Positions 44,364-53,744 of a stretch of DNA of 64,000 bases are shown piece after piece. Below the pieces are notes generated by a model. The model worked only from the letters and a program-made list of their open reading frames with translations, searched no databases and was not told where the DNA came from. Position numbers and translations under genes: made by a program. Positions within the stretch are counted from its first letter, which is position 1. Every line of letters begins with the position of its first letter. The stretch is from Burkholderiaceae bacterium 16 (GTDB taxonomy: Bacteria > Pseudomonadota > Gammaproteobacteria > Burkholderiales > Burkholderiaceae). The stretch spans positions 155,495 through 219,494 of the forward strand of contig JYOD01000013.1 of NCBI GenBank assembly GCA_000955785.1, in the 5' to 3' direction.

Positions 44364-44879
44364 ATGATGCTCACCAGCAAAATTTCCCGCTATGACAGCG
44401 GATGGCCTGCGCTTTTCGTCACCGAGAAGGAACGCATAGCGAAGGGCCTTGGCGCCGAACTTGTCGATATTTATCACGTCGGAAGCACCGCTGTTCCAGG
44501 ACTCGCGGCCAAGCCAGAGATCGACCTCTTGGTAGAGGTATCAGAGCATCGAAACGAGGCAGCCCGAGATAGTTTCATGGGCGTACTGGGTTACGTTCGG
44601 GGAAGCGATCTTTCAGCAGGGCACCACTTCTATCGCCGCGATGTTGATGGGGTGCGAACGCACAAGGTGCATGTATGTGTTAGTGGCCACCGGCAGATTG
44701 AGAGAATGCTCCGATTTCGCGATCTTCTTAGGAGCGATGCCGTTATTCGACAGCGGTATCAGGACTTGAAATTCGAGCTCGAAGCGGGCAACCGTGGCGG
44801 CATCGCTGAGTACCTTACGCTGAAGGCCCCCTTTATTGATGCCTTGATGGGATCGTGTCCGAGTTCAGCAAAGCATTAA
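44364..44879 (+). CDS. GrpB/UPF0157 nucleotidyltransferase-fold protein
   Basis: A 171-residue protein of the GrpB family (also found fused to dephospho-CoA kinase). The signature VDIYHVGSTAVPGLAAKPEIDLLVEV is the nucleotidyltransferase-like active site, and HHFYRRDVDGVRTHKVHVCV follows. AAGGAG lies eight bases before ATG 44364. Its codon use and base composition are visibly less GC-rich than the neighbours', suggesting acquisition. No metabolic partner is adjacent. Confidence 0.87.
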   Translation: MMLTSKISRYDSGWPALFVTEKERIAKGLGAELVDIYHVGSTAVPGLAAKPEIDLLVEVSEHRNEAARDSFMGVLGYVRGSDLSAGHHFYRRDVDGVRTHKVHVCVSGHRQIERMLRFRDLLRSDAVIRQRYQDLKFELEAGNRGGIAEYLTLKAPFIDALMGSCPSSAKH

Positions 44880-45147
44880 AGACAGAGGCGCCGTGCTGCC
44901 GACTCGGACATCGACCGCTCATGCGTCAACCGACCAAAACTGGCCGCACTCGGAACTTGAAGCGGGGGTGCCGGTCGTGCGCTGACGACTCGACAGCTAA
45001 CTTCCGTAGTCAACCCATCTCGGTCATTTGCACCGCGCCGTTTGAACGACCGGCATTCGGTGCCGATTCAACCGTCGGACCGATCCCTGAACTAAACCGT
45101 CACCCCGGCCGCCTCGGCTTTCCCATCCCGCAATTCGGCGAAGAACC
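44856..45147. other. Low-GC non-coding stretch with an inverted repeat
   Basis: Between GrpB and the GGT remnant no credible gene is present. TGTCCGAGT (44856-44864, inside the end of the GrpB frame) and ACTCGGACA (44902-44910) are nine-base inverted repeats, with no T-run behind. The origin is unknown; it may mark an old insertion or deletion junction. Confidence 0.4.
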
Positions 45148-45170
45148 AAAAAAAAACCCGCCGAAGCGGG
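45148..45170 (-). terminator. Intrinsic terminator of the gamma-glutamyltransferase remnant
   Basis: CCCGC (45157-45161) and GCGGG (45166-45170) form a tight CGAA-loop hairpin, followed on the minus strand by nine T (A-run 45148-45156). Confidence 0.82.
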
Positions 45171-45190
45171 CTTCCATCGTGCGATGACGA

Positions 45191-46081
45191 TCAATAACCG
45201 GCGGCCAGCCCAGTGTTGCGGCGCGGGTCGTTGGCGCCGTAGAAGCGGTTGTTGCCCACTGGCTTGCCGTTGAGCGACGGCGCCCCAACGATGATCGCCG
45301 CCAGATGGTTGGCAGGCTGCGGTGGGCCGAAGTGGTGCCCTATGTCCTCCAGGATCTTGCGCGTATCCGGCGACAGCGCATAGTCCTCCACATTGGTTAG
45401 GTCCGGCAGCCATTGCTGATGGAAGCGAGGCATGTCGACGGCTTCCTGCACGCTCATGTTGTAGTCGATGGCGTTGATCATGGTCTGCAGCACGGCTGTG
45501 ATAATACGACTGCCGCCTGGCGTGCCCACCACCATCACCGGCTTACCGTCCTTGGTGACGATGGTCGGGCTCATCGAGGACAATGGGCGCTTGCCCGGGG
45601 CAATAGAGTTGGCCTCGCCCTGTACCAGGCCATACAGGTTCGGCACTCCGACCTTGGCGGTGAAGTCGTCCATCTCATCGTTCAGGGTCACGCCCGTCTT
45701 GGCCGCCATGACCTTAGCGGCAAACAAGTCGTTGAGCGTGTAAGTGACCGAAACGGCGTTGCCATACTTGTCGGCGATCGAGTAGTGGGTGGTGTTGCTG
45801 CCCTCATGCGGTTCTACGCCAGGCTTGATGTCCTTCGACCCGCCCGCCTTCTTCGGGTCAATCGCGGCACGGATCTTAGCCGCGTAGTTCTTGTCCAGGA
45901 GGCGGTCCAGCGGGTTCTTCACAAAGTCCGGATCGCCCAGGTAGCTGTTGCGGTCGACATAAGCGTGACGCATGGCCTCGATCTGGTAGTGCACGGCCTG
46001 CGCTGAGTGGTAGCCCAGTTCCTTGAGCGGATAGGCTTCCAGAATGTTGAGCATCTCGCAAATGATCAGGCACCGCAGCAT
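45191..46081 (-). pseudogene. 5'-truncated gamma-glutamyltransferase
   Basis: The 296-residue frame aligns by eye only with the second half of gamma-glutamyltransferases, starting within ICEMLNILEAYPLKELGYHS. Those enzymes are about 580 residues long, so roughly the first 280, including the signal peptide and most of the large subunit, are missing. The autoprocessing threonine of EGSNTTHYS (fragment residue 97), the GTPGGSR loop and the C-terminus are intact. The upstream sequence switches directly to a divergent sensor-kinase gene with no ribosome-binding site. Without signal and partner chain it is unlikely to function. Confidence 0.85.
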
Positions 46082-46112
46082 GCGCGGCCGCCGCGACTTT
46101 AATCCTGAGTTG

Positions 46113-48228
46113 ATGAAGCGGTATCAGCTTGCCCTGCTGTACGGAGGTGGTGCCGCATTATCGGCTTTTATCCTGCTGTGCTCGGTGTTGGCCGTGTGGA
46201 TGGCGGCCAGTGACTACAATGCGGCCGCACGCGCCAGCTTTCTGACGCAGGAATCCGGGCTCCTTGTCAGCATGACAGGGGCCGGCGCGGTCCTGAAGCG
46301 GGGCACGGGCTATGCAGAAGGCGTGTGGGATAGCCAGGGGCAGCCGTCGGCAGCCTTGCGCGAACAGTACCTTTCGCATAACGGTCAACTGTGGATCAGC
46401 CAGGATTCGGGCCGCCGCGTCTATGCCGTGGCCACCGAGGTCACCGACGTCCGGCCAGCATCGAGCTTCCTGCCACTGCTGGCAATGGTGGAGAAACAGC
46501 TCAAGTCCAGTATCGTGCTGACGCGGACTCCCGAGCTTTCCGCGAACACCTATTTCTATTCAGTACAGGGGGATTTCCTGGCTACGCTGCTCCGGTCGGG
46601 AAGCGGCTACGCTGTACCGTCGTCACGGCTGCCCGATGCGCTCCGGTTGTTCAGGGAGGCCTGGCCGGACGTCGTCAGCCTCACGCAGGCTGCTGTAGCC
46701 CATCCCGAAGCCGCGCCGGCGGACGTGGTCTGGATGGCGCCGCAATTTGATCCGCTATCGGGTGAGCTGATGGTCCGCTTCGCACAGTTCCTGTTCGACA
46801 GCGATCGCAGGCCGCTCGGCATAGTCGTTGCCAACAGGCGTCCGGGCCGGTTCCTGAATGGCCTGCAGAATCCGTTCCATGGGGGAGAGTTCGCCATTCT
46901 CGACGGGCGCGGCAAGGTACTGTTCATCAATGACGTGCAGGACGTTTCCAAGGTCGAAGCGGGGCAGTTGACCTTCGAATCCATTCCTTTCCGTTGTGAC
47001 CAGTTGCTGCAAGACGTGCGCGACACGTTCGCGCCGCTGGCGGAGGCCAAGGGCCTGGCGCTGACTTGCGAAATCGCGCCGGGCGCCGCCGGCCACTTCC
47101 TCGGCGATCCGACCCGGATCCGGCAAGTGATCGCCAACCTGGTCAGCAACGCGATCAAGTTTACGGAAGCAGGCCATGTGGCAATTCGCGCCGGCTTCGT
47201 GCAAGACAACGAGGTATCCGTAGTGCAATTCGAGATTGCGGATACCGGTATCGGGATGGATCCGGCCGTTGTACCAACACTGTTTGCGCTCTATACGCAG
47301 GCTGACAGCTCTATCCACAGACGTTACGGAGGTACTGGCCTCGGGCTGCCGCTGTGCCGGCGCATCGTGGAGGCAGTGCAAGGCCATATTTCGGTCGACA
47401 CCACGCCGGGGCAGGGCACCACTTTCACGGTCAGGTGGCCATTGCAACGGACAGAGGCGCCTTCCCACGGGGCACGGGACGGCGGCGCAATGTGCGCCAA
47501 GGCATCGGATGCCGCAAGTGCGGTGGAGTCCGATGACGGCGAGCCGGCCATCCGGGTGCTTGTCGCGGAAGACCACCCGGCAACCCGTGCCATGCTGGCC
47601 GACCAGCTCGGCTTTGAAGCGACGATTGTCGAACATGGCGCGAAGGCACTGGAGGCGCTTGCGCACGGTCAGTATGACATCGTGCTGACGGACATCGGCA
47701 TGCCGGTGATGGATGGCTATGCACTGGCATCGGCCATCCGGCAGCAGTACCCCCGGCTTGCCGGTCGTGGCAATGAGCGCGCATAGCACATTGGAAGACG
47801 CGGGCCGCCGCCTGGAAGCGTCCATTTCCAAGATGCTGATCAAGCCTTTGCCGCTCGCGGTGCTGGGGCGTGTGCTGCGGGCGCAAGCCGGCAGAGGCCG
47901 TACAAGTGAACCGGATAGCGACAAGACGACGGCGGAATTGCCGATCACCCCGCAGGTGTGCGAGGTGATGCATTCCGCCACGCGGGAGGCGGCGGCCATT
48001 ACAGACGCCTTGCATGCGGGCAACGCCGGCGCAGTCCTCAATGCATTGCACTCGCTGAGCGGTGGCTTCGCACTGGTGAGAAATGCGGCCCTGGCAGAAC
48101 TCTGTAACGGCCTGCGGCAAGTGGTTCGCAGCGAGGGACTCGATAGCTTTCAGGTGCTATGGCCAGCATTTCAGCAGGAGATAGAAGACGGGCTGGGCGC
48201 CTTGAAAGCCGGAAGCCAAGAAACCTGA
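46113..48228 (+). pseudogene. Hybrid sensor histidine kinase, internally deleted and frameshifted
   Basis: An N-terminal membrane helix (about 8-32) and a periplasmic sensor region of some 230 residues are followed at about residue 271 by an abrupt join: GRGKVLF runs into INDVQDVSKVEAG. That latter segment is the last part of a HisKA domain, so the phospho-accepting H-box and the preceding PAS or linker are absent. The ATPase domain is intact (NLVSNAIKFT, DTGIGM, GGTGLGL). A receiver domain follows (LTDIGMPVMDG), then a frameshift near 47750 in a CCCCC run; removing one C restores reading to GLPVVAMSAH and an HPt-like C-terminus (HSLSGGFALV). It cannot autophosphorylate as encoded. Confidence 0.82.
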
Positions 48229-48290
48229 CGCACAACGCACCGAACGAAGCGGCCAGGATGCGCCAAAGCCGCCCGCGATGACGAAGGTTT

Positions 48291-48329
48291 TCACTCCCTC
48301 TCCCCTCATGGGGAGAGGGTTGAAGTGAG
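48291..48329. repeat. REP-like palindrome between convergent genes
   Basis: CCCTCTCCCC (48296-48305) and GGGGAGAGGG (48310-48319) form a ten-base stem with loop TCAT, extended outwards by CACT/AGTG. It is the same family as the element at 24673 and lies between the kinase remnant and the convergent membrane-protein gene, where it could act as a bidirectional terminator. Confidence 0.7.
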
Positions 48330-48409
48330 GGGCGGTTTGGCCAGGAGCCACGGGAAGCGAAGCCAACGGTTTTGCCCGGCACGACGGAATCCGAAGCTAG
48401 CGCTTGTTC

Positions 48410-48982
48410 CTACGCCCGTGTCTGCCCCGCCGCGGCGGCCTCCGCCGCGCGCCGTACCGCCGCCGGGTAGCGCACGGTAAAGATCACGGCGCCGGCGAAG
48501 GCGGCCACGGTGGCCGCGATGTCGATCCACAACGGGATCGCGCTGACATATTCCGCTGACGCGTCGGCGGCCACCATGATCGCCAGCGCTACGGCCCACG
48601 CCAGCGTGATGTGGCGGTTCACCGCTAGGAAGCGCGGCGCATTCCAATATTCCTGCGGCACGCGCTCGCGCGCATATTGCAGCGTGAACGGGCGTCCGAT
48701 CGCCAGCGAGATCGCCACGATGGCAAACAGGCCGGCATCCACCGCGAGCCGCACCGTGGCCACTGTCCATTGGGGCGACGCCATGACGGTATAGAGCAGC
48801 AGCAGTGCGAACAACGCAAGGCTCCCTACTTCCAGCACCTTGAGCGATTCGCCGCGCCGCCACATGCGCAGGCACATGAACAGCGAGACCGCGCAGGCCG
48901 AGGCCAGGCCAGCCAGCGGGGATGCCAGCCGCATGGCGATGAAGAAGGCGATGAAGGGGGCGAAGCCCGTCAGCATTCCCAT
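48410..48982 (-). CDS. Multi-pass inner-membrane protein of unknown function
   Basis: A 190-residue protein with about six hydrophobic segments. AAGGAG lies before ATG 48982 (MGMLTGFAPFIAFFIAMR). The middle contains AIGRPFTLQYARERVPQEYWN, a cytoplasmic loop often conserved in small paralogues of this sort. No family could be named with confidence. It follows the carotenoid oxygenase gene by 92 bases and is probably the third gene of the TetR-led operon. Confidence 0.75.
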   Translation of the reverse strand: MGMLTGFAPFIAFFIAMRLASPLAGLASACAVSLFMCLRMWRRGESLKVLEVGSLALFALLLLYTVMASPQWTVATVRLAVDAGLFAIVAISLAIGRPFTLQYARERVPQEYWNAPRFLAVNRHITLAWAVALAIMVAADASAEYVSAIPLWIDIAATVAAFAGAVIFTVRYPAAVRRAAEAAAAGQTRA

Positions 48983-49074
48983 GCTGGTCTCCTTGGTGTC
49001 GTGATGCAGCACGATGCGTGTCGTGCCGTCTTGCGTGAATGAACAGTGAGGCAAAGAAGCGCCACGGCGCCGGC

Positions 49075-50469
49075 TCAGTCCGCGCCGTGCCAGTTGCCGT
49101 GGAAGCCGAACGGCACGCGGTGCGAAAGCTGTACTGTGGCAATCGGGCCGTCTGCCACCGCGCCGGCGTCGAGCACCACCAGGTCGCTGCGCGCCTGCGC
49201 GCCGTGGTAGACCGTGGCCAGCAGCCAGCCGTCGCCTTCGGCGCTGTCGGCCGCGCGCGGCACGAACACCGGCTCGGAGATGGCGTCGCCTTGCGGCAGC
49301 ACATGGACCGCGCGCTTGCCGCTGCGCAGGTCGATGTGCGCCAGGCCGTCATAGCTGCCGCGCGCGCTGCTCTCGTGCTGGCGGAACGCGAAGTAGCCGT
49401 GGCGATAGGGCAGCGTGGAGAAGCGTTCGTCGAAGCGCGGGAATTCCCCCGGCATGTCGTCCAGGTACTCGCGCGTGAAACTGTCGGACTTGCCGGCCAT
49501 GTCGAAGGTCCAGCGGCACAGGCGCGCACGTTCGCCATTGGCGCTGGGATTGAACAGGGGCGCGCTCTCGTACTGCATCACGTCGGCGATGATCTTGTGG
49601 CTGGCTTCCCAGGCGTTCATGACGTGGAACACATAGCAGGCGTCGCCGCGGAACCAGCGCATCTGCGCGGTGCCGCCGTTGCGCGGCATGATGCCGATGT
49701 GCGAACCCTTCTCCGGCTCCCACGCATAGGCCGGCTCGCCGCGCATGGCGCGGTCCATGCTGCCGGTGAGCGGCAGCATGGGAAACAGCACATGGTTCTG
49801 CGTCACCATGAAATCGTGGACCATGCTGGGGAACGGTGCTTCGAAGCGTTCGAGGCGCTGCAACTGGCCGTTGCGGTCCACCACGCCGTAGCGCATGCCG
49901 GGCGTGAAAGGGCCATCGACGGAATAGGCGAAGAACACCATCTCGCCGGTGACCGGGTCCACCTTGGGGTGCGCGGTCATGGCGCCCTTGAGCTTGCCGC
50001 CGTAGTCGACGTCGCCGCGCGTGGCTAGGCTCTCGCTGTCCAGTTCGACCGGCAGGTCGGCTTCTTCCAGCGCCAGCAGGCGGCCAGCGTGCCAGAGGAT
50101 ATTGGTGTTGGCCACGCCGTCGTTCTGGCCAAGCACCGAAGGGTCGGTGGTGGCGGGGTTGCCCCAGCTGCCGAACAGCGCATGACCGGCAGCCTGCTCG
50201 CGCTGGAATTTATTGGTGCGCACCCAGCGGTTGCGGTAGCGCGCGCGGCCATTCTCGATGTGGAAGGCGTGCACCATGCCATCGCCGATAAACCAGTGGT
50301 ACTGCGCGTCGCGCGGCGCGTATTGCGGGTTCGGGCCGTTGCGGTAGAGCGTGCCGCGCAGCGCGCGCGGCAGCTCGCCCAGCACCGGCAGATCGGGCGC
50401 GTCGCACTCCATCAGGATGGGGGCGAAGTTGCCGCTGAGATAGGGGGACGACGGGAACGGCTGGCTCAT
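49075..50469 (-). CDS. Carotenoid oxygenase (RPE65/CCD-family dioxygenase)
   Basis: A 464-residue iron-dependent alkene-cleaving dioxygenase. AAAGGAG precedes ATG 50469. The seven-bladed propeller supplies four iron ligands, here likely His167 (TAHPKVD), His218 (MVHDFM), His282 (YVFHVMNAW) and His457 (GFHGNWH). The N-terminal LRGTLYRNGPNPQ is the family hallmark. Bacterial relatives cleave carotenoids, stilbenes or lignin-derived phenylpropenoids such as isoeugenol; absence of any carotenoid-synthesis gene nearby favours an aromatic alkene, but this is inference. Confidence 0.92.
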   Translation of the reverse strand: MSQPFPSSPYLSGNFAPILMECDAPDLPVLGELPRALRGTLYRNGPNPQYAPRDAQYHWFIGDGMVHAFHIENGRARYRNRWVRTNKFQREQAAGHALFGSWGNPATTDPSVLGQNDGVANTNILWHAGRLLALEEADLPVELDSESLATRGDVDYGGKLKGAMTAHPKVDPVTGEMVFFAYSVDGPFTPGMRYGVVDRNGQLQRLERFEAPFPSMVHDFMVTQNHVLFPMLPLTGSMDRAMRGEPAYAWEPEKGSHIGIMPRNGGTAQMRWFRGDACYVFHVMNAWEASHKIIADVMQYESAPLFNPSANGERARLCRWTFDMAGKSDSFTREYLDDMPGEFPRFDERFSTLPYRHGYFAFRQHESSARGSYDGLAHIDLRSGKRAVHVLPQGDAISEPVFVPRAADSAEGDGWLLATVYHGAQARSDLVVLDAGAVADGPIATVQLSHRVPFGFHGNWHGAD

Positions 50470-50540
50470 CTCGTGCTCCTTTTTGTTTGCTGCCGGGTTG
50501 GCTCCGGCATAGCCGGGGGACGGGTTCGTTGCTGGCTTCG

Positions 50541-51191
50541 TTACTGGCTTTCGTTACTCGTTTCGTTACCGGGTTCGATGCCAGTTTCGGGCATGGGCGC
50601 GCGCATGCTTTGCGCCAGCAGCCGCATCATCTCGGCATGGATGGCGCGGAAACCGGGGCCGCCGGGCAGCTTGCCGGCCAGGTGCAGCATCACCAGGCCG
50701 TGGATCGAGGCCCAGATCACATAGCTCAGCACCTGCGGGTCGCCGTGGATCAGGCCGCGCTCCACCATGGTCTCCAGGTGCGCGCTCATGGTGCGGTGCG
50801 CGCGGGAGCCGGCGCGTTCCAGCTCGGGATAGCGGTCGCCGCCCGGCTGCGTCATGTCGAACATAAGCCGGTAGGCGTTGGGCTCGGCAAAGGCGAAGGC
50901 GAGGTAGGCCTCGCCCACCGCGCGCGCCCGCTCGCGCGGCTCGCCGGCGCTGGCGCCGGCGGCTTCCAGCGCGGCGGCGAAGCGGTCGAACGCCGCCGTG
51001 CGCACGGCGGCCAGGATGTCTTCCTTGTCCTTGAAGTAGCGGTACGGCGTCATCGGGCTGCAGCCCAGTTCTTCGGCGAGCTGGCGCATGCTCACGCTGG
51101 CTACGCCGCCTTCGGCAAAGCGGCGTTCGGCCACCGCGCACAGGCGCGCCTTGAAGGTTTCGATTTCATCCTGGGTAAGGTTCTTTGCCAT
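50541..51191 (-). CDS. TetR-family repressor
   Basis: A 216-residue TetR regulator. Residues 12-60 form the HTH (MRQLAEELGCSPMTPYRYFKDKEDIL) and the remainder resembles the TetR C-terminal ligand domain (FMRQ-less, ending in an Asn/Glu-rich tail). It is the first gene of the operon with the carotenoid oxygenase, so it probably represses both from the palindrome in the shared promoter region with the LysR gene. Confidence 0.88.
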   Translation of the reverse strand: MAKNLTQDEIETFKARLCAVAERRFAEGGVASVSMRQLAEELGCSPMTPYRYFKDKEDILAAVRTAAFDRFAAALEAAGASAGEPRERARAVGEAYLAFAFAEPNAYRLMFDMTQPGGDRYPELERAGSRAHRTMSAHLETMVERGLIHGDPQVLSYVIWASIHGLVMLHLAGKLPGGPGFRAIHAEMMRLLAQSMRAPMPETGIEPGNETSNESQ

Positions 51192-51273
51192 TTGTCAGTT
51201 GTGCTGCGATGGATGCCGTGTGCCTTTTGAGGCATATCGTCAGATGGTCTGGCGATGATGTTTTACAGTGTAT

Positions 51274-51288
51274 ATTTACGATGTAAAT
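51274..51288. promoter_or_regulatory. Likely TetR operator
   Basis: ATTTAC-GAT-GTAAAT is a perfect 15-base palindrome; a further TTTACA half site lies at 51262-51267. It sits in an AT-rich strip between the divergent TetR and LysR genes, in keeping with TetR autoregulation. Confidence 0.55.
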
Positions 51289-51404
51289 TGTCAAGAAAAG
51301 CTTTCGCAGGGACATCGGCGCACCATTGTTCGCCATATGGGACAATCGCCCGCATTGACGCGCACGACCGATGGCGCGCGCAAGGCGGCGAAAGGGGTTG
51401 GCGC

Positions 51405-52334
51405 ATGAAGACGATCGAATGGAAGGACTGGGAAATTTTCTGCCGGGTGGTGGAAGGCGCGAGCTTTACCAAAGGGGCCGACCTGGCCGATGTACCGAAG
51501 TCGTCGGCCAGCGCGGCGGTGTCCCGGCTTGAGGTGCAACTCGGTGTGCGGCTGTTCGAGCGCACCACGCGCCGCGTGCGGGTGACCGAACGGGGCCAGC
51601 AACTCTACGACCGGGTCGCCCCGCTCTTTAACGAACTGCGCGAAATCAGCGCCGAGGCGGTGTCCGTCAGCGAGCAGGTCAGCGGCACCCTGCGCATTTC
51701 CACTCCGTACGAGGTTGGCTCGCTGCATCTGTCGCCCAGCCTCACGCGGCTGCTGCGGCTGCATCCCGAGTTGCGCGTCGAGGTGGATGTGAGCTGGGAG
51801 CAGCCCGACCTGGTCGAGCGGGGCTACGACCTGGTGTTCGTGATGACCCACACCGGCTTGCTCGACAGCTCCTTCGCCAGCAAACGCGTGGTGCTGATCG
51901 ATCGCGGATTCTTTGCGTCGCCGGCTCTGATACGCGCGCGCGGATTGCCGCGCACGCCGCAGGATCTGGCGAGCTGGCCGACGCTGGGCAATGCCGACGA
52001 CCGGCGCTGGGAGTTCCTGCGCGATGGCGTGGAGGTGGCGAGCCTGGCGGTGGAGCCGCGCATGCGCACGCAGAATGCGGAGATCCGGCTCAAGGCCGCC
52101 CTGGACGGGCTGGGCGTGGCGCGGCTGTCGCCGCGCTATGTGCAGGACGAACTGGACCAGGGGCGGCTGGTGCGGGTGTTGCCTGCTTATTCGTCTGCGC
52201 CGCTCAAGGTCTATGTGCTGATGCCTGCGCGCAAGCTGATGCCGGCCAGCGTCAGGGTGTTTCTCGATGTGCTGGAGGAGACGTTGGGGCCTGGGGGCGC
52301 GGAAATTGTCGACACAGAGCCCAACTTCAACTGA
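51405..52334 (+). CDS. LysR-family transcriptional regulator
   Basis: A 309-residue LysR regulator of the group in which the HTH lies in EWKDWEIFCRVVEGASFTKGA (residues 5-60), followed by the effector domain (SGTLRISTPYEVG to residue ~300). The start at 51405 is used; longer reads upstream run through the intergenic strip. It is divergent from the TetR-oxygenase operon, and its target cannot be assigned. The effector domain lies in the CrgA/AaeR-like subclass. Confidence 0.88.
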   Translation: MKTIEWKDWEIFCRVVEGASFTKGADLADVPKSSASAAVSRLEVQLGVRLFERTTRRVRVTERGQQLYDRVAPLFNELREISAEAVSVSEQVSGTLRISTPYEVGSLHLSPSLTRLLRLHPELRVEVDVSWEQPDLVERGYDLVFVMTHTGLLDSSFASKRVVLIDRGFFASPALIRARGLPRTPQDLASWPTLGNADDRRWEFLRDGVEVASLAVEPRMRTQNAEIRLKAALDGLGVARLSPRYVQDELDQGRLVRVLPAYSSAPLKVYVLMPARKLMPASVRVFLDVLEETLGPGGAEIVDTEPNFN

Positions 52335-52386
52335 CTAACAGGGAACGTCCCCGGCCCGGAGGAGGCGGACCCGCATCCGCTCGCTC

Positions 52387-52896
52387 TCAATACGGCTGGT
52401 CGCCGGGCCTGATCTCCAGCCCCAGTGTTTCGCCCAGGCTGATCATTTCCTCATCGTCCTCGCCGCGCGCCAGCCAGCCGGCATAGGCGTCGCTCTCGGT
52501 GTCCCAGTTCCATAGCGTGATGCCGGCCAGGCGCAATTGCTCGTGCGCCAGTTCCATCAGCTCGGGCACGCTGGTTTTTTCCAGGAACGCCTCGTCTTCG
52601 GGATCTTCCACGCCCCAGTCGAGTTCGATGTCGAGGCGGTCGCAAAGCTCGTCCATGCAGCTGATGAAAGACGGCGCGTCCTTCCAGTCCACATAGAAGC
52701 CGGACTCCCAGTCGATGACGTCCTTGAGGACCCACAGCAGCTCTTGGCCCTCGACCGCATCCGCGTCGTCCGAGCTGGCCAGTGCCTCGTCGAACAGCGT
52801 CTGCTGCTTCTCGATCATGATGGGATCGTCGAAGTTGATCAGCTCGATCAGGCGCCAGAGCGCGCGGTGCGTTTCGTCATCCAGTTCATCGCTCAT
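52387..52896 (-). CDS. Acidic DUF6630-like protein
   Basis: A 169-residue strongly acidic protein (many Asp/Glu) preceded by GGAGG before ATG 52896. It contains no membrane segment. The segment DDETHRALWRLIELINFDDP and the ending DTESDAYAGWLARGEDDEEMISLGETLGL are like the small soluble proteins now grouped as DUF6630. Function unknown; the acidic surface suggests binding a basic partner. Confidence 0.68.
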   Translation of the reverse strand: MSDELDDETHRALWRLIELINFDDPIMIEKQQTLFDEALASSDDADAVEGQELLWVLKDVIDWESGFYVDWKDAPSFISCMDELCDRLDIELDWGVEDPEDEAFLEKTSVPELMELAHEQLRLAGITLWNWDTESDAYAGWLARGEDDEEMISLGETLGLEIRPGDQPY

Positions 52897-52981
52897 CGCA
52901 TCAGCCCTCCATGGGTGCGGCGCCATGACATTCCGGCGCATTTGAAAACGGGGATTCCAACCAGGCAAGCGCGCCAGCCGC

Positions 52982-53671
52982 TCAAGCGGCGATGCGCAAG
53001 ATCTCGCGTTGCCCGCGCGGCGTCACGCGCAGAGCGCGCGAGGTGGACGTGGGCTCTATCCATTTGCGGGCCATCAGGCTTTCGAGCAGCGCCGCGCCGA
53101 GCGCGCCGCCCAGGTGCGGCTTGCGTTCGCTCCAGTCGGGACAGGTGCAGGCGAACTGCCGCCGCTTGCGCCGTGCGACGTCGAGATCCACGCCGAGTTG
53201 CGCCATGCCTTGCGTGCCGCTCTCGGTCAGGTCGACGGCCGTGCCGGCCACCACGATCCAGTTGGCGTGCGACATGCGCTCGAACAGTGCAACCGCAAGC
53301 TCTCCCGCGAGATGGTCATAACAGGTGCGGGCCTGGCGCAGCGCCGCCGGCGCGGTGCGCGAGGCGGGTACCGCGCGCACGCGCGGCGGCTGGCTCGCCA
53401 ACGACGCACTGGCCAGCGCCTCGATGGCAACGCCGATCTCGGGCGTGGCAAGCCGGTAGTAGCGATTGCGCCCGCGCGTCTGCACCGCGAGCAGCCCCCC
53501 TTCGCTGAGCCGCGCAAGGTGGCCGCTGGTGGACGATGCCGACAAACCGGCGATGACCGCAAGCTCGCCAGCCGGGCGCGCGCTGCCGTCCATCAGCGCC
53601 CACAACATGGCGGCCCGTCCGGGGTCGGCAAGCAGGCCGGCCATCTGGCTGATGCTGGGCGCGTATTCCAT
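52982..53671 (-). CDS. ArsR-family regulator divergent from a P450 operon
   Basis: A 229-residue protein with an N-terminal ArsR winged helix (ADPGRAAMLWALMDGSARPAGEL; SASSTSGHLARLSEGGLL; RGRNRYYRLA) and a longer C-terminal ligand-sensing region containing CYDHLAGELAV and the late cysteines of FACTCPDWSE. It lies 73 bases from the P450 gene and shares the intergenic operator. It probably represses the P450-monooxygenase-TauE set in response to a xenobiotic or sulfonate. Confidence 0.87.
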   Translation of the reverse strand: MEYAPSISQMAGLLADPGRAAMLWALMDGSARPAGELAVIAGLSASSTSGHLARLSEGGLLAVQTRGRNRYYRLATPEIGVAIEALASASLASQPPRVRAVPASRTAPAALRQARTCYDHLAGELAVALFERMSHANWIVVAGTAVDLTESGTQGMAQLGVDLDVARRKRRQFACTCPDWSERKPHLGGALGAALLESLMARKWIEPTSTSRALRVTPRGQREILRIAA

Positions 53672-53700
53672 AGTTCATCTCGCGGTGAAACAACGATCGC

Positions 53701-53716
53701 AGTATAGACGCATACT
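53701..53716. promoter_or_regulatory. Possible ArsR operator
   Basis: AGTAT-AGACGC-ATACT, a five-base inverted repeat with a six-base spacer, lies between the divergent ArsR and P450 start codons. Confidence 0.4.
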
Positions 53717-53744
53717 CACCAATATCAACCGCGTTCCCACACCG

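Noticed and set aside
44184..44477. Minus frame over the terminator upstream of GrpB
   Set aside because: It runs through a strong plus-strand terminator and into GrpB antisense, with no family resemblance.
44855..45187. Plus frame overlapping the GrpB end
   Set aside because: Starts inside GrpB, has no ribosome-binding site and ends in the terminator of the opposite gene.
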